Notes under the pieces: model-generated
What the model was told of the DNA's origin: nothing
Seen by the model: only the letters and a program-made list of their open reading frames with translations
The model's database searches: none
Translations under genes and position numbers: made by a program
NCBI RefSeq assembly: GCF_949292005.1
Contig: NZ_CASEXV010000014.1
Location: 1-18,010 of the forward strand
Source: an uncultured Bifidobacterium sp.
GTDB lineage: Bacteria; Actinomycetota; Actinomycetes; Actinomycetales; Bifidobacteriaceae
Length of the DNA stretch: 18,010 nucleotides
Direction: 5' to 3'
Shown: positions 6,618 through 15,020 of the stretch, in pieces
Layout: each line of letters opens with the position of its first letter
Numbering within the stretch: the stretch's first letter is position 1

Positions 6618-7628
6618 TCACCGCCCTCCCTCGGTCAGTTCCCCGGCAATGGACGATGTCATCCACCGGCAGACATCCGGCGTCTCCAATCCCTGGGACA
6701 GGAGGAACATGAGCTTCGTGTACGTGGCCTCGAAGGTCATGTCGTCGGACCCACAGACCCCCTTGCGATCCATTGCCGCTCCGGCGCCATACCGTCCGAC
6801 CATCACCTCCGCCTGCGGACATTGGGATGTCACCACAACGGGTATGCCGCAATCCGTCAGATCCGCGATCAATGATGACATACCGGGCTCGTCGCTGGGT
6901 ATGTTGCCCACGCCGTAGGTCCGCAGAACCACGGCCTCGGGTCGGGGGTCGACCATGCAGACGAGACGCTGCGCGCGGACGCCGGGAACGAAGGTGATAA
7001 CCGGAACGTCATGTCGACCGTACGGACGCGGCGTGTCCCACCCACGCCCACCCATGTCGATATGCGCCCAATGCCACGGGGTTCCGGACTGCGCTACCGG
7101 TCCCGTGGACGGTGCCTCGAAACCTTCGAAAGCCCATGACGAGCGCTTGGTCACCCTGTTCCCCACGAAAAGGTGGTGTCCGAAGAACAGCGTGACCCCA
7201 CGGGCCTTGCCGGACAGCGCCGCGTTAATCGCGCCGGTGACGTTGGCCGTCGCGTCCGACACGATATTGCCCAGAGGGTGCTGCGATCCTGTGAGGATCA
7301 CCGGCTTCCCAAAATCCGTCAGGGCGTACGACAGGGCCGCCGCGGTGAAGGCCATCGTGTCGGTGCCGTGGAGGACGACGAACGCGTCGGCGGAATGGTG
7401 GTGAGACCACAGATCGTCGATGATCGCCTGCCAACTCTCGGGAGTGGCGTTCGAGGAGTCGATCAACGGGTCCAACTCCGTCAGCGTGACATCGCCGGGC
7501 CTCAGATCCGACTCATCCTCAAGGAGTCGATACAGCCATCCGCTCAGATCCGCGCCAGGGACAAGCCCCGCCGCCGACTCCACCATGCCGATGGTGCCAC
7601 CGGTGTATGTGACGTGGATGCGGGTCAT
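6618..7628 (-). CDS. L-asparaginase (cytoplasmic type I-like)
   Basis: A 336-residue asparaginase that hydrolyses asparagine to aspartate and ammonia. Both threonine motifs are present: TGGTIG with nucleophile Thr12, and HGTDTM with Thr89-Asp90; Lys161 in NRVTK fits the catalytic Lys. TGSQHPL (about 113-119) and the C-terminal-domain segment LRTYGVGNIPSD are also family hallmarks. There is no signal peptide, so it acts in the cytoplasm, and the overall pattern is closer to type I (AnsA) than to periplasmic type II enzymes. Its ATG overlaps the stop of the upstream permease gene by four bases (ATGA), so the two are co-translated. This suggests uptake of asparagine followed by immediate hydrolysis for nitrogen and aspartate. 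Confidence 0.92.
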   Translation of the reverse strand: MTRIHVTYTGGTIGMVESAAGLVPGADLSGWLYRLLEDESDLRPGDVTLTELDPLIDSSNATPESWQAIIDDLWSHHHSADAFVVLHGTDTMAFTAAALSYALTDFGKPVILTGSQHPLGNIVSDATANVTGAINAALSGKARGVTLFFGHHLFVGNRVTKRSSWAFEGFEAPSTGPVAQSGTPWHWAHIDMGGRGWDTPRPYGRHDVPVITFVPGVRAQRLVCMVDPRPEAVVLRTYGVGNIPSDEPGMSSLIADLTDCGIPVVVTSQCPQAEVMVGRYGAGAAMDRKGVCGSDDMTFEATYTKLMFLLSQGLETPDVCRWMTSSIAGELTEGGR

Positions 7629-9142
7629 CGCCGCTCGCCCACTTCGATCTCCGCGGCCTCCCGCGCAGCCTCCTCCGGAGTGAGCACATCCGGCTGGTCA
7701 TCGGACAGGTCGATGCTCTCCAGCATCTGGTCGTTGATACGTCCCCTCACGGCATACCACCCGACCACCATGGCCACAACGACCACCGCGAAAAGCGCAA
7801 GCGTCCATCGGCCCGAGGAACTGACGAGGTTGGATATGACGACGATGATGAAGAAGGCCAAGGATAGATAGTTCGTGTAGGGCGCCCCCGGCATGCGGTA
7901 TGCGGGCCGCGTCTCACGTCCCTCCTTGACCTTGCGCAGGAACGCCAGATGGGTGACGAGGATCGCCGACCATGTTCCGGCGATGCCGATTCCGGCGAGG
8001 TTCATGATGATGTCGAAGGCGTCCGACGGAAGGACCGCGTTCAAAACAACGCCAAGAAGTCCCAGCGCCGCCGTGATGGCGATTCCGCCGGCGGGGACGT
8101 GGTGCTTGTTCATGATCCCGGCGATTTTCGGTCCCGATCCCGCGAGCGCGAGAGACCGCAGGGTGCGTCCGGTGGCGTAGAGTCCGGCGTTCAACGATGA
8201 CAGAGCGGCGGTGAGCACAACCACCTGGATGATGGAGCCCGCGTAGGGAACGCCCAGTCCGGAGAAGAAGGTGACGAACGGCGACTCGTTCGATGAGTAC
8301 GCGGTGTAGGGAAGAACCAGGGACATCAGCGCGACTGATCCCACGTAGAACACGAAGATGCGGATGATCATCGAGTTGATGGCTTTGGGAAGGACCTTGC
8401 GCGCCTCTCCGGCCTCGCCGGCGGCCACGCCGACCATCTCGGTGCCTCCGAACGCAAACACGACTCCCAAAGTGAGCGCGAAGACGATCGGGAACCCTTC
8501 GGGGAAGAACCCTCCATGCGAGGTGATGTTCGCGAGTCCCGCATGGCTGGAGCCCACTGCCGCTCCGGTGACGATGGCCCAGATGGCCACCACCATGAAG
8601 ATGAGAATCGTGGCCACTTTGATGGCGGCGAACCAGAACTCGGCCTCACCAAACAGCTTGACGCTCATGAGGTTCATCACGAAGACGAGTATCAGGGCTC
8701 CCAGCGCGAGAATCCACTGCGGAACGACCTGCAGGCTCTTCCAATAGTGGAAGTAGACGGCCACGGCTGTGATGTCGGCCATGACGGTCGTCGACCAGTC
8801 AAGGAAGAACAGCCAGCCCGTGACATAGGCGCCTTTCTCACCAAGGAACTCTCTCGCGTACGACACGAAGGCACCGGACGAAGGCCGCCTGATTGCCAAC
8901 TCCCCCAACGCACGCACCATAAGGAACGCGAAGACGCCGCATATCGCGTAGGCGATGGTCAGCCCCGCGCCTCCCTGAGACAGGCGTCCTCCGGCCCCGA
9001 GGAACAGTCCCGTTCCAATGGAACCGCCAATGGCAATCATCTGGATATGCCGAGGTTTGAGATCCTTCGCGTATCCGGAATCTCCGGCATCGCGGGTCGA
9101 AGATCCCTGCGACGTATCGACTTGCGTGGATGGCGTAGTCAT
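7625..9142 (-). CDS. APC-family amino-acid permease (AnsP/GabP/LysP-like)
   Basis: A 505-residue secondary transporter with about 12 hydrophobic helices. The first helix carries the APC motif GGSIGTGLFLGAGG after KPRHIQMIAIGG-type sequence (here LKPRHIQMIAIGG), and a conserved segment FAFGGTEMVGVAAGEAGEARKVLP is present mid-protein, as in the amino-acid transporter (AAT) subfamily. Cytoplasmic tails are acidic. I place the start at the ATG at 9142, with GAGAAAGG seven bases upstream; a GTG at 9199 is in frame but has no visible ribosome binding site. It overlaps the asparaginase gene by four bases, so asparagine is the likeliest substrate, though sequence alone cannot separate asparagine, GABA and lysine carriers. 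Confidence 0.88.
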   Translation of the reverse strand: MTTPSTQVDTSQGSSTRDAGDSGYAKDLKPRHIQMIAIGGSIGTGLFLGAGGRLSQGGAGLTIAYAICGVFAFLMVRALGELAIRRPSSGAFVSYAREFLGEKGAYVTGWLFFLDWSTTVMADITAVAVYFHYWKSLQVVPQWILALGALILVFVMNLMSVKLFGEAEFWFAAIKVATILIFMVVAIWAIVTGAAVGSSHAGLANITSHGGFFPEGFPIVFALTLGVVFAFGGTEMVGVAAGEAGEARKVLPKAINSMIIRIFVFYVGSVALMSLVLPYTAYSSNESPFVTFFSGLGVPYAGSIIQVVVLTAALSSLNAGLYATGRTLRSLALAGSGPKIAGIMNKHHVPAGGIAITAALGLLGVVLNAVLPSDAFDIIMNLAGIGIAGTWSAILVTHLAFLRKVKEGRETRPAYRMPGAPYTNYLSLAFFIIVVISNLVSSSGRWTLALFAVVVVAMVVGWYAVRGRINDQMLESIDLSDDQPDVLTPEEAAREAAEIEVGERR

Positions 9143-9152
9143 GAACGCGCCT

Positions 9153-9186
9153 TTCTCGATGGAATTGTACTTCTCGATGGAATTGT
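9153..9186. repeat. 16-bp direct repeat in the permease leader
   Basis: TTCTCGATGGAATTGT occurs at 9153-9168 and again at 9171-9186, an 18-base period. On the minus strand each copy carries a GAGAA core, and the downstream copy supplies the GAGAAAGG ribosome binding site of the permease. If the GTG at 9199 were used, the repeat would encode NSIEK twice. Confidence 0.6.
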
Positions 9187-9241
9187 GGTCATTCGGCACC
9201 CGCGCTGATCACGCGATGCGTTTACTCGTAATATAACGGCA

Positions 9242-9256
9242 ATGTTTCCGAAACAT
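9242..9256. promoter_or_regulatory. Perfect 15-bp palindrome near the permease promoter
   Basis: ATGTTTC (9242-9248) and GAAACAT (9250-9256) are perfect inverted half-sites around one base. On the minus strand a -10-like TATATT (9230-9235) lies just downstream, so the palindrome falls in the likely -35/spacer region of the permease-asparaginase promoter. This is a good position for a repressor or activator; the binding protein is unknown. Confidence 0.5.
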
Positions 9257-9300
9257 ATACATGCCCGACCAAACGTTCAGCGTATTCCGGATTCCAGCCG

Positions 9301-10032
9301 TTAGGCGAAGATGGCAGTGAATATCCATGCGCCAACAATCGCGCCAAGAATAGGCGCTACGACCGGAATCCACGCCTCGGACCACCTCGACGACCCCTTA
9401 TGGGGAATGGGAAGGATCTGATGCAGAAGACGGGGCACAAGGTCGCGGGCGGGATTCAGTCCTGGGCCGGTGGGTCCTCCGAGGGACGTCACCAGTCCCC
9501 AAACGATAAAGCCCACGACGATGGACGCGGCCGCCGGATCCTTCTGACCCCAGGGAAGCGATAGCACGCACAGTGCGCCGAGGACAAGGATCATGGTGCC
9601 GAAGAACTCGTTGACGAAATAGTTGCGGCGCCATCCATCGGCGTCAGTGGTGCTGAACGTCGCGAAGATGGCCTCGGAGTCCTCCGTCTCCTGATAATGC
9701 GGGTAGTACGCCTCGAAAACGATAAGCTGTCCTGCGGCCGCTCCCAGAAGCTGGGCGACGATGTAGGGAACGACAAGCGACCAGCTGAACATGCCTGTCA
9801 CGGCCTGTGCGATGGTCATGGCCGGATTGATGTGCGCCCCCGAAACTGCACCGAACATCAGCACTGGGAACATGACTCCGAACCCATAGCCCATCGCGAT
9901 GTTCAGCCAGCCCGCGCTATGCCCTTTTGTATTCTTCAGTTCGACGTTGGCCACCGCGCCATTGCCGAAGACCATGAGTATCGCGGTTCCTATGAATTCC
10001 GCCGCGAGTTTTGTGACGAGGGAGTATTCCAC
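9301..10032 (-). CDS. MIP-family channel, glycerol facilitator/aquaporin
   Basis: A 243-residue membrane channel with six hydrophobic helices and both half-helix NPA boxes: SGAHINPAM (about 65-72) and GPGLNPARD (about 188-196). The Asp after the second NPAR is typical of glycerol-conducting aquaglyceroporins rather than strict water channels, so passive entry of glycerol or other small polyols is likely. The first codon is GTG at 10032, preceded by GAGAAAAGAA. The gene lies upstream of the amino-acid permease on the same strand but about 160 bases away, with a separate promoter-like region between them, so it is probably its own unit. No glycerol kinase or dehydrogenase is in the window. Confidence 0.9.
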   Translation of the reverse strand: MEYSLVTKLAAEFIGTAILMVFGNGAVANVELKNTKGHSAGWLNIAMGYGFGVMFPVLMFGAVSGAHINPAMTIAQAVTGMFSWSLVVPYIVAQLLGAAAGQLIVFEAYYPHYQETEDSEAIFATFSTTDADGWRRNYFVNEFFGTMILVLGALCVLSLPWGQKDPAAASIVVGFIVWGLVTSLGGPTGPGLNPARDLVPRLLHQILPIPHKGSSRWSEAWIPVVAPILGAIVGAWIFTAIFA

Positions 10033-10216
10033 TGCCGTTCTTTTCTCTCACCGCGCGAACATCGGCTCCGGCGCCGGGCGCGTGGAGGCACGAAGACGCC
10101 GGGTCTATGGCCGCGCTTGCTGTTGTTGGTAGTCGCGTCTGGAAAAGACGACGCAAACAGATGTCCACTGTACAACGCGCCGTCCCCTTATGGCATTGGG
10201 ACGACGTGCGGTCCGA

Positions 10217-11323
10217 CTACATCAGCTCATATGCGGAATCTCTTATCCTGTCGAGGATGCTGACGCTTTCGGGAATCCATGACATGCACACGGGAAAAAC
10301 ATGGCCGACAGTGGTCCCCGGGGCAGGTTTGATGTCATGAAGCTCGAAATCCTTCCCTGCCCGTGCCAGATGCGCACCCAGCTCCAGAGTGTCCGATTCG
10401 AGGAAATCATCACTGCTTGTGAGAAGGAAGGACGGGGGAAGGTCGACATTGCGCACAATGCCGTCGTAGAAACGATATCTTTCGTCGACGGATCCCATCG
10501 TTCCGAAGAATGACGGTCCCAGTATGTCCACCACGCTTCGCTGACCGGAACTCTCGGCGGAAGACCAACCACCCGCGTACGGGGCCAGGTCGTAGAGTCC
10601 CGACACCAGAACCAATCCGGTCAAAGTCAATCCCAGTTCCTCCACACCAAAGGAGCGGGCCATGCCGCCCGATCCAAGCATCGATGCCGTGTAGAAGGCG
10701 AGCGTTCCACCCGCGGAATCACCGGTGAGGAACATCCGGCCCGAATCGACCGGATAGTCGGCCAGATGCTCCCTCATCCATATGAACGCGGCACCGAGGT
10801 CATGCAGTTGACCCAGGAAATCCGTTTGAGGCGCCGGCCTATAATTCAGCGACACGACGGCGAAACCCCGGTTCGCCAGATGCACGCAGAAATTCCGGTT
10901 CAACTCCTTGTACCCATAGACGAAGCCTCCACCATGAATGTCAACGAACACCGGAAGCGAGTGCCCACCACGAACAACGGCATCGTGGGGAAGATACATA
11001 TCAAGAAGGTGCCCGCGGATGCCGTCATCGACATAAGGGATATCGGTGATGGCATCCACCCCCTCGGGCATATGCCAATACGGCACCCTTGACATGTCTC
11101 CGGAGGCAAAGGCAAGGCGCGTCCTCAAAACGGCATCAGCGACATCGGGAGGGCACTGGCAATCCTTGAGGTCATCGCCGATCTCCGTCCATGTCGCGTC
11201 GCGCGGATCGCCCGCACGGGGAGGCCACCGATCACTCCCCGCGCCAGGCATGGCGGTCTCCGCCCGCACACGACCACAGCAACCATCCGATGAACCATTC
11301 CCACCTGCATGCTCAACATCCAT
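10217..11323 (-). CDS. Alpha/beta-hydrolase esterase/lipase (HSL/acetyl-esterase-like)
   Basis: A 368-residue serine hydrolase. HGGGF (about 130-134) forms the oxyanion hole and GDSAGG places the nucleophile at about Ser203. The C-terminal part offers an acid in SSDDFLESD (about 303-311) and the catalytic His in GHVFPV (about His341). This is the hormone-sensitive-lipase/carboxylesterase layout. There is no signal peptide, so it is cytoplasmic. I prefer the ATG at 11323, nine bases after GGAAAGGA; an in-frame ATG at 11389 would add 22 residues rich in Cys and Lys. It lies directly downstream of the alpha-galactosidase, so it may remove acyl groups from imported oligosaccharides, but this role is inferred only from position. 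The substrate cannot be read from sequence. Confidence 0.85.
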   Translation of the reverse strand: MDVEHAGGNGSSDGCCGRVRAETAMPGAGSDRWPPRAGDPRDATWTEIGDDLKDCQCPPDVADAVLRTRLAFASGDMSRVPYWHMPEGVDAITDIPYVDDGIRGHLLDMYLPHDAVVRGGHSLPVFVDIHGGGFVYGYKELNRNFCVHLANRGFAVVSLNYRPAPQTDFLGQLHDLGAAFIWMREHLADYPVDSGRMFLTGDSAGGTLAFYTASMLGSGGMARSFGVEELGLTLTGLVLVSGLYDLAPYAGGWSSAESSGQRSVVDILGPSFFGTMGSVDERYRFYDGIVRNVDLPPSFLLTSSDDFLESDTLELGAHLARAGKDFELHDIKPAPGTTVGHVFPVCMSWIPESVSILDRIRDSAYELM

Positions 11324-11419
11324 CGCAGCGCATCCTTTCCTTTGCTTTTTCGCACCGGCACATTCTTCGCAGTGATACATACGTTCCAACGCTCCAGCCG
11401 TGGTACGTCGTCCACCCGA

Positions 11420-13708
11420 TCAGATCCGTTCAATGACCACGAGCCGCGACATGAAGTCTCCACCCTTGCGTCCAGTTCCCGGCGACACCGCCTGTGGCAT
11501 GAGAATGCCCATATTCATGAGTTCATCGCCATAGTAGGAGGTACCGTTTGACGCGAGCACGGCCTGATCCGCATGAGCCGCCTGATCTGCCGCAGAGTCG
11601 AAGGGCCGCACGACGTAGAGGGATCCGGGCTCAAGGCCGCGCGGATGGATCCGACAAGTGGGAGGATTCGGGTGGCTGAGGATTCGCAGACATTCAACTA
11701 TCACGATCGAACCATCATCCGCTGCGATCTGCCAGGACATCAGATTCCCATCCCCTTCGTAGGGGGATGCGAGACGCGAGAGGATGCCCCTCTGAAGCAC
11801 CTCACGATGCGAGACATAGAAGGAGATCTGATCGCGCATCTCGGCGAGCTCCACGGTGGACGCCGCGGAGAGATCAAGCTCGTATCCCAAGTCGCCGAAG
11901 AAGGCGATGTCTGCCCGGGTTGACAACGGAGTGATCCGTCCCGTCTCATGATTGGGAACGGCCGACACATGCGCGCCCACGGTCGATTGCGGATATCCGT
12001 AGCTCGTCGCGTACTGTATCAGAGCCCTCTCCACCGCGTCCGTGTCGTCGCTCAGCCACGCCTGCGGCGCGTAGTACATCATCCCCAGATCGAACCGGCC
12101 GCCACCAGAGGCGCATGACTCGAACAACACGTCGGGGTGCTCGCCGACAAGGCGTTCGTATAGCGAATAGACGCCAAGGATGTATCTGTGGAAGAACTCC
12201 CCCTGTCTGTCCACGCCAAGGGACACGCTGTATGCCTCGGTGATGTTGCGGTTCATATCCCATTTGATGTAGTCGATGCGCGCATCGGATATGATGCGGG
12301 ACATCGCGCGCGCGAGATGATCCACAACGTCGGGCCGCGTCATGTCGAGAACATACTGGTTGCGTTGCGGGGTGAGGGCGCGCTCCGGCGGACCGACCAT
12401 CCATTCCGGATGAGCTCGATGCAGGTCGCTGTCGATGCTGACCATCTCGGGCTCGAACCACAGACCGAATTCCAGTCCCATCGCATGGATCCGGTCACTC
12501 AGGGATGTGATTCCTCCGGACAGTTTTCGTGGGTTGGCGACCCAGTCGCCCAACGACGTCGTGTCATCGTCGCGGTGGCCGAACCATCCATCGTCAAGGA
12601 CGAACAGCTCGACTCCGATGTCCTTGGCGCGACGGGCGATGTCGAGAATCCTGCCCTCGTCGAAATCGAAATAGGTGGCCTCCCAGTTGTTGATGAGAAC
12701 CGGTCTATCGCGCCGTGCGAAATTCTGGTTGACCACATGCCTCATGACGAATTCGGACATCCTCGCGCTCAGACCATTGAATCCCTCATCGCTCATGGAA
12801 ACCACAGCCTGTGGCGTGGTGAAGGACTCCCCCGGCCCAAGCGTCCACGAGAACTCCTCGGGGTTGATGCCCACCTGCACGCGCGTGATGTCATAATGGT
12901 CGACTTCGATGCGGTTCCTGAAATTCCCGGAATAGATGATGTTGAATCCCCATACGACGCCACGGTCCTCTCCAGCATCGGGCCTGGCCAGCATGAAGAA
13001 GGGGTTGTGCTGGTGACTTGACGCCCCCCTGACGCTTTGGAGTTGCTGAACGCCAGGCCGCAGACGCGTCCTCGTCAGATGATTCTCACGTGACCATGCC
13101 CCGGAGAGTTGAAGAAGATCATAATCGCTGTCCGGAAGATCCAACGACAGGCTCATGGCCGATTCGACGACAACCGCCTGCGACCCATCGTTTACGATCT
13201 CGGCTGAGCGCGCGATCACGTCCTGATGGGGAAAGACCGCGTACCGAAGCCTCACCATGCATCCGATAAGCACATCCCGAAGGTCGATCGTCAGGGTGTA
13301 GGAGTCGTCGAAACCGTCAGAACCGTCAGCGAAGGAGCACGGAATCCCTGCCACGCGTGAGACCCCATCCTCGGACGAGCATCCCTCGTAACGGAACTCC
13401 GTGATCCGACTGCCGTTCCCCTGCCGCACGACGAAGGCCGGAGTCCGGAAATCGCCATGTCCCCACGAAGGATATTCGAACATGTGCAACTCGGGCTGCA
13501 TGTCACCCGATGCAAGATTCCACGACGGCGACGAATCCCGTTTCTCGATGTCGACGGGGTCGACGAAGGCGCCGCGCCTTCGTAGGACCGGACCCGCATA
13601 GAGGTGCTCGATCACACCGTTGTCCAGAACCCGGAAAACGTAGCTTAACGAGTCGGTCCGCAGGTGGAAGCATCTGTTATGTGAATCGACATCCAACAAA
13701 ACGGTCAT
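11420..13708 (-). CDS. Alpha-galactosidase, glycoside hydrolase family 36
   Basis: A 762-residue enzyme that releases terminal alpha-linked galactose from raffinose, stachyose or melibiose. The catalytic barrel is clear: IKWDMNR places the nucleophile at Asp484, and WLSDDTDAVER places the acid/base at Asp554, the 70-residue spacing seen in other GH36 enzymes. LDDGWFG (about 371-377), LWFEPEMV (about 416-423) and ESCASGGGRFD (530-540) complete the family pattern, with the usual N-terminal beta domain in the first 330 residues. There is no signal peptide, so it is cytoplasmic and depends on oligosaccharide import by genes not in this window. The ATG at 13708 follows GGAAGG by eight bases; upstream in-frame ATGs lack this. 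Length is close to the family norm. The esterase gene follows, possibly as an operon. Confidence 0.93.
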   Translation of the reverse strand: MTVLLDVDSHNRCFHLRTDSLSYVFRVLDNGVIEHLYAGPVLRRRGAFVDPVDIEKRDSSPSWNLASGDMQPELHMFEYPSWGHGDFRTPAFVVRQGNGSRITEFRYEGCSSEDGVSRVAGIPCSFADGSDGFDDSYTLTIDLRDVLIGCMVRLRYAVFPHQDVIARSAEIVNDGSQAVVVESAMSLSLDLPDSDYDLLQLSGAWSRENHLTRTRLRPGVQQLQSVRGASSHQHNPFFMLARPDAGEDRGVVWGFNIIYSGNFRNRIEVDHYDITRVQVGINPEEFSWTLGPGESFTTPQAVVSMSDEGFNGLSARMSEFVMRHVVNQNFARRDRPVLINNWEATYFDFDEGRILDIARRAKDIGVELFVLDDGWFGHRDDDTTSLGDWVANPRKLSGGITSLSDRIHAMGLEFGLWFEPEMVSIDSDLHRAHPEWMVGPPERALTPQRNQYVLDMTRPDVVDHLARAMSRIISDARIDYIKWDMNRNITEAYSVSLGVDRQGEFFHRYILGVYSLYERLVGEHPDVLFESCASGGGRFDLGMMYYAPQAWLSDDTDAVERALIQYATSYGYPQSTVGAHVSAVPNHETGRITPLSTRADIAFFGDLGYELDLSAASTVELAEMRDQISFYVSHREVLQRGILSRLASPYEGDGNLMSWQIAADDGSIVIVECLRILSHPNPPTCRIHPRGLEPGSLYVVRPFDSAADQAAHADQAVLASNGTSYYGDELMNMGILMPQAVSPGTGRKGGDFMSRLVVIERI

Positions 13709-13890
13709 TCTCGACACCTTCCGTCCACGCGTCACTCTCGGCGACACCATTCGTCGCGTCATCGGGCCCACCGCCTCATCACGGAAACAAACCCGTTAGA
13801 GAAAAACCGTAGCAGACCATGCCGATGACGCGCAGGTCGCGTGGGATCCTTCCATGGTTGACAGACTCCAAGCGGATTCAGGGAGGCATC

Positions 13891-14903
13891 ATGCTTGAGC
13901 CAACACACACATACACGCCGTCAGCGGACCGGTACAAGGTCTCCTTCCCTACCGACGCTGCGGCGACAGCGGACTACGCCTTCCGGCCGTATCTCTAGGA
14001 TTTTGGCATAACTTCGGGGACACCGCGGCGATGGAGCGAATGACGTCGCTGTGCCTGACGGCCTTCGACAACGGCATCACGCATTTCGATCTCGCCAACA
14101 ACTACGGTCCGGAACCCGGAAGCGCCGAACGCAACGCCGGCGAGATCATCAGACGCCAGCTGGCCCACCATCGCGACGAGCTAATCATCAGCACCAAGGC
14201 AGGATACGAGATGTGGGCCGGACCATACGGCGACCACGGAAGCCGTAAATACCTTCTGTCCTCGTTGGATGCGAGCCTGCGGCGTCTGGGATTGGATTAC
14301 GTTGACATCTTCTACCATCACCGCCCGGATCCCGACACTCCTCTCGAGGAGACCATGGGGGCGCTGGCCCAGGCCGTGACAAGCGGAAAGGCCTTGTACG
14401 TCGGACTTTCCAACTACGACGGGGAAAGGCTCAAACATGCGGCCTCCATCCTCACCGATCTCCACGTCCCATTCATCATCGCGCAGAACCGTTACAACCT
14501 GCTCGACCGGACCATCGAATCCAACGGACTGCTAGACGCGACACGGTCGTTGGGCAGAGGGCTTATCACGTTCTCGCCTCTTGCCCAAGGCTTGCTGACC
14601 GATCGGTATCTAAGTGGCATACCGCAGGATTCCCGCGTCGCCACCGACCACCGGTTCCTCCATAAAAGCGATGTGGACCGTGTCCATTCCCAGATCGTGG
14701 CACTGGCGAATATGGCCAAAGAACGTGGACAGACGCTGGCCGAGATGGCACTCGCATGGCTTCTGCGCGACGACAGCGTCACCAGTGTCCTCATCGGAGC
14801 CTCCCGCCCCGCTCAGATCATCGACGACATCCACGCCCTCGACGACACGACGTTCAGCCGTGAGGAACTCAGCCGCATCGATGATGTGATCATGCACAGA
14901 TAA
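13891..14903 (+). pseudogene. Aldo/keto reductase (YghZ-like) with N-terminal frameshift
   Basis: An NADPH-dependent aldo/keto reductase of the YghZ/Kv-beta-like group. In the open part (14031-14903, 290 codons) the catalytic tetrad is intact: Asp20 and Tyr25 in HFDLANNYG, Lys56 in STKAG, and His97 in FYHHR. Family segments SRKYLLSSLD, GKALYVGLSNY, FSPLAQGLLT and SVLIGASRP follow. The conserved first strand is also present, in the same frame, from about 13950 (YRRCGDSGLRLP, then VSLGFWHNFGDTAA), but no start codon serves it. The best start, ATG at 13891 after GGGAGG, opens a different frame (MLEPTHTYTPSADRYK) that hits TAG at 13996-13998. One base appears to be missing between about 13936 and 13949. 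The gene is therefore broken, or the sequence has an error. Starting at the internal ATG at 14031 would lose about 30 conserved residues. Confidence 0.75.
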
Positions 14904-14938
14904 CCGGGCTGTCTCAGTACCACTGTCCCAATAACGAA

Positions 14939-14985
14939 GACGCGTCCGACGAATCACACTCTCGTGGGAACACATCGGACGCGTC
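14939..14985. terminator. Bidirectional terminator candidate between convergent genes
   Basis: GACGCGTCCGA (14939-14949) and TCGGACGCGTC (14975-14985) are a perfect 11-bp inverted repeat with a 25-base loop. It sits between the convergent aldo/keto reductase and dehydrogenase genes, the place for a shared terminator. The loop is long and there is no T run, so the hairpin is clear but termination is inferred. Confidence 0.5.
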
Positions 14986-15020
14986 AGAGCGCCAGCAAGG
15001 CAGCGCCAGCCGAGTGGAAC

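Noticed and set aside
8516..9208. A 230-codon plus-strand frame antisense to the amino-acid permease
   Set aside because: Composition is shadow-like (Arg, His, Gly, Asp) and the opposite strand encodes an obvious 12-helix transporter.
10033..10216. Possible small gene or RNA between the aquaporin and esterase genes
   Set aside because: Only short frames without ribosome binding sites and a small hairpin (CGTC/GACG) are visible; nothing supports a gene.
11946..12461. A 171-codon minus-strand frame inside the alpha-galactosidase
   Set aside because: It lies in another frame of the same strand within a complete GH36 gene and has no recognisable motif.
13858..13863. A perfect TTGACA that could be a -35 for the aldo/keto reductase
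   Set aside because: Seventeen bases downstream the sequence is the GGGAGG ribosome binding site, not a -10, so this hexamer does not form a usable promoter as placed.
13936..13949. Programmed -1 frameshifting to express the aldo/keto reductase
   Set aside because: No X-XXY-YYZ slippery heptamer is present; shifting from TTC CCT to CTT CCC would not allow P-site re-pairing. An indel is simpler.
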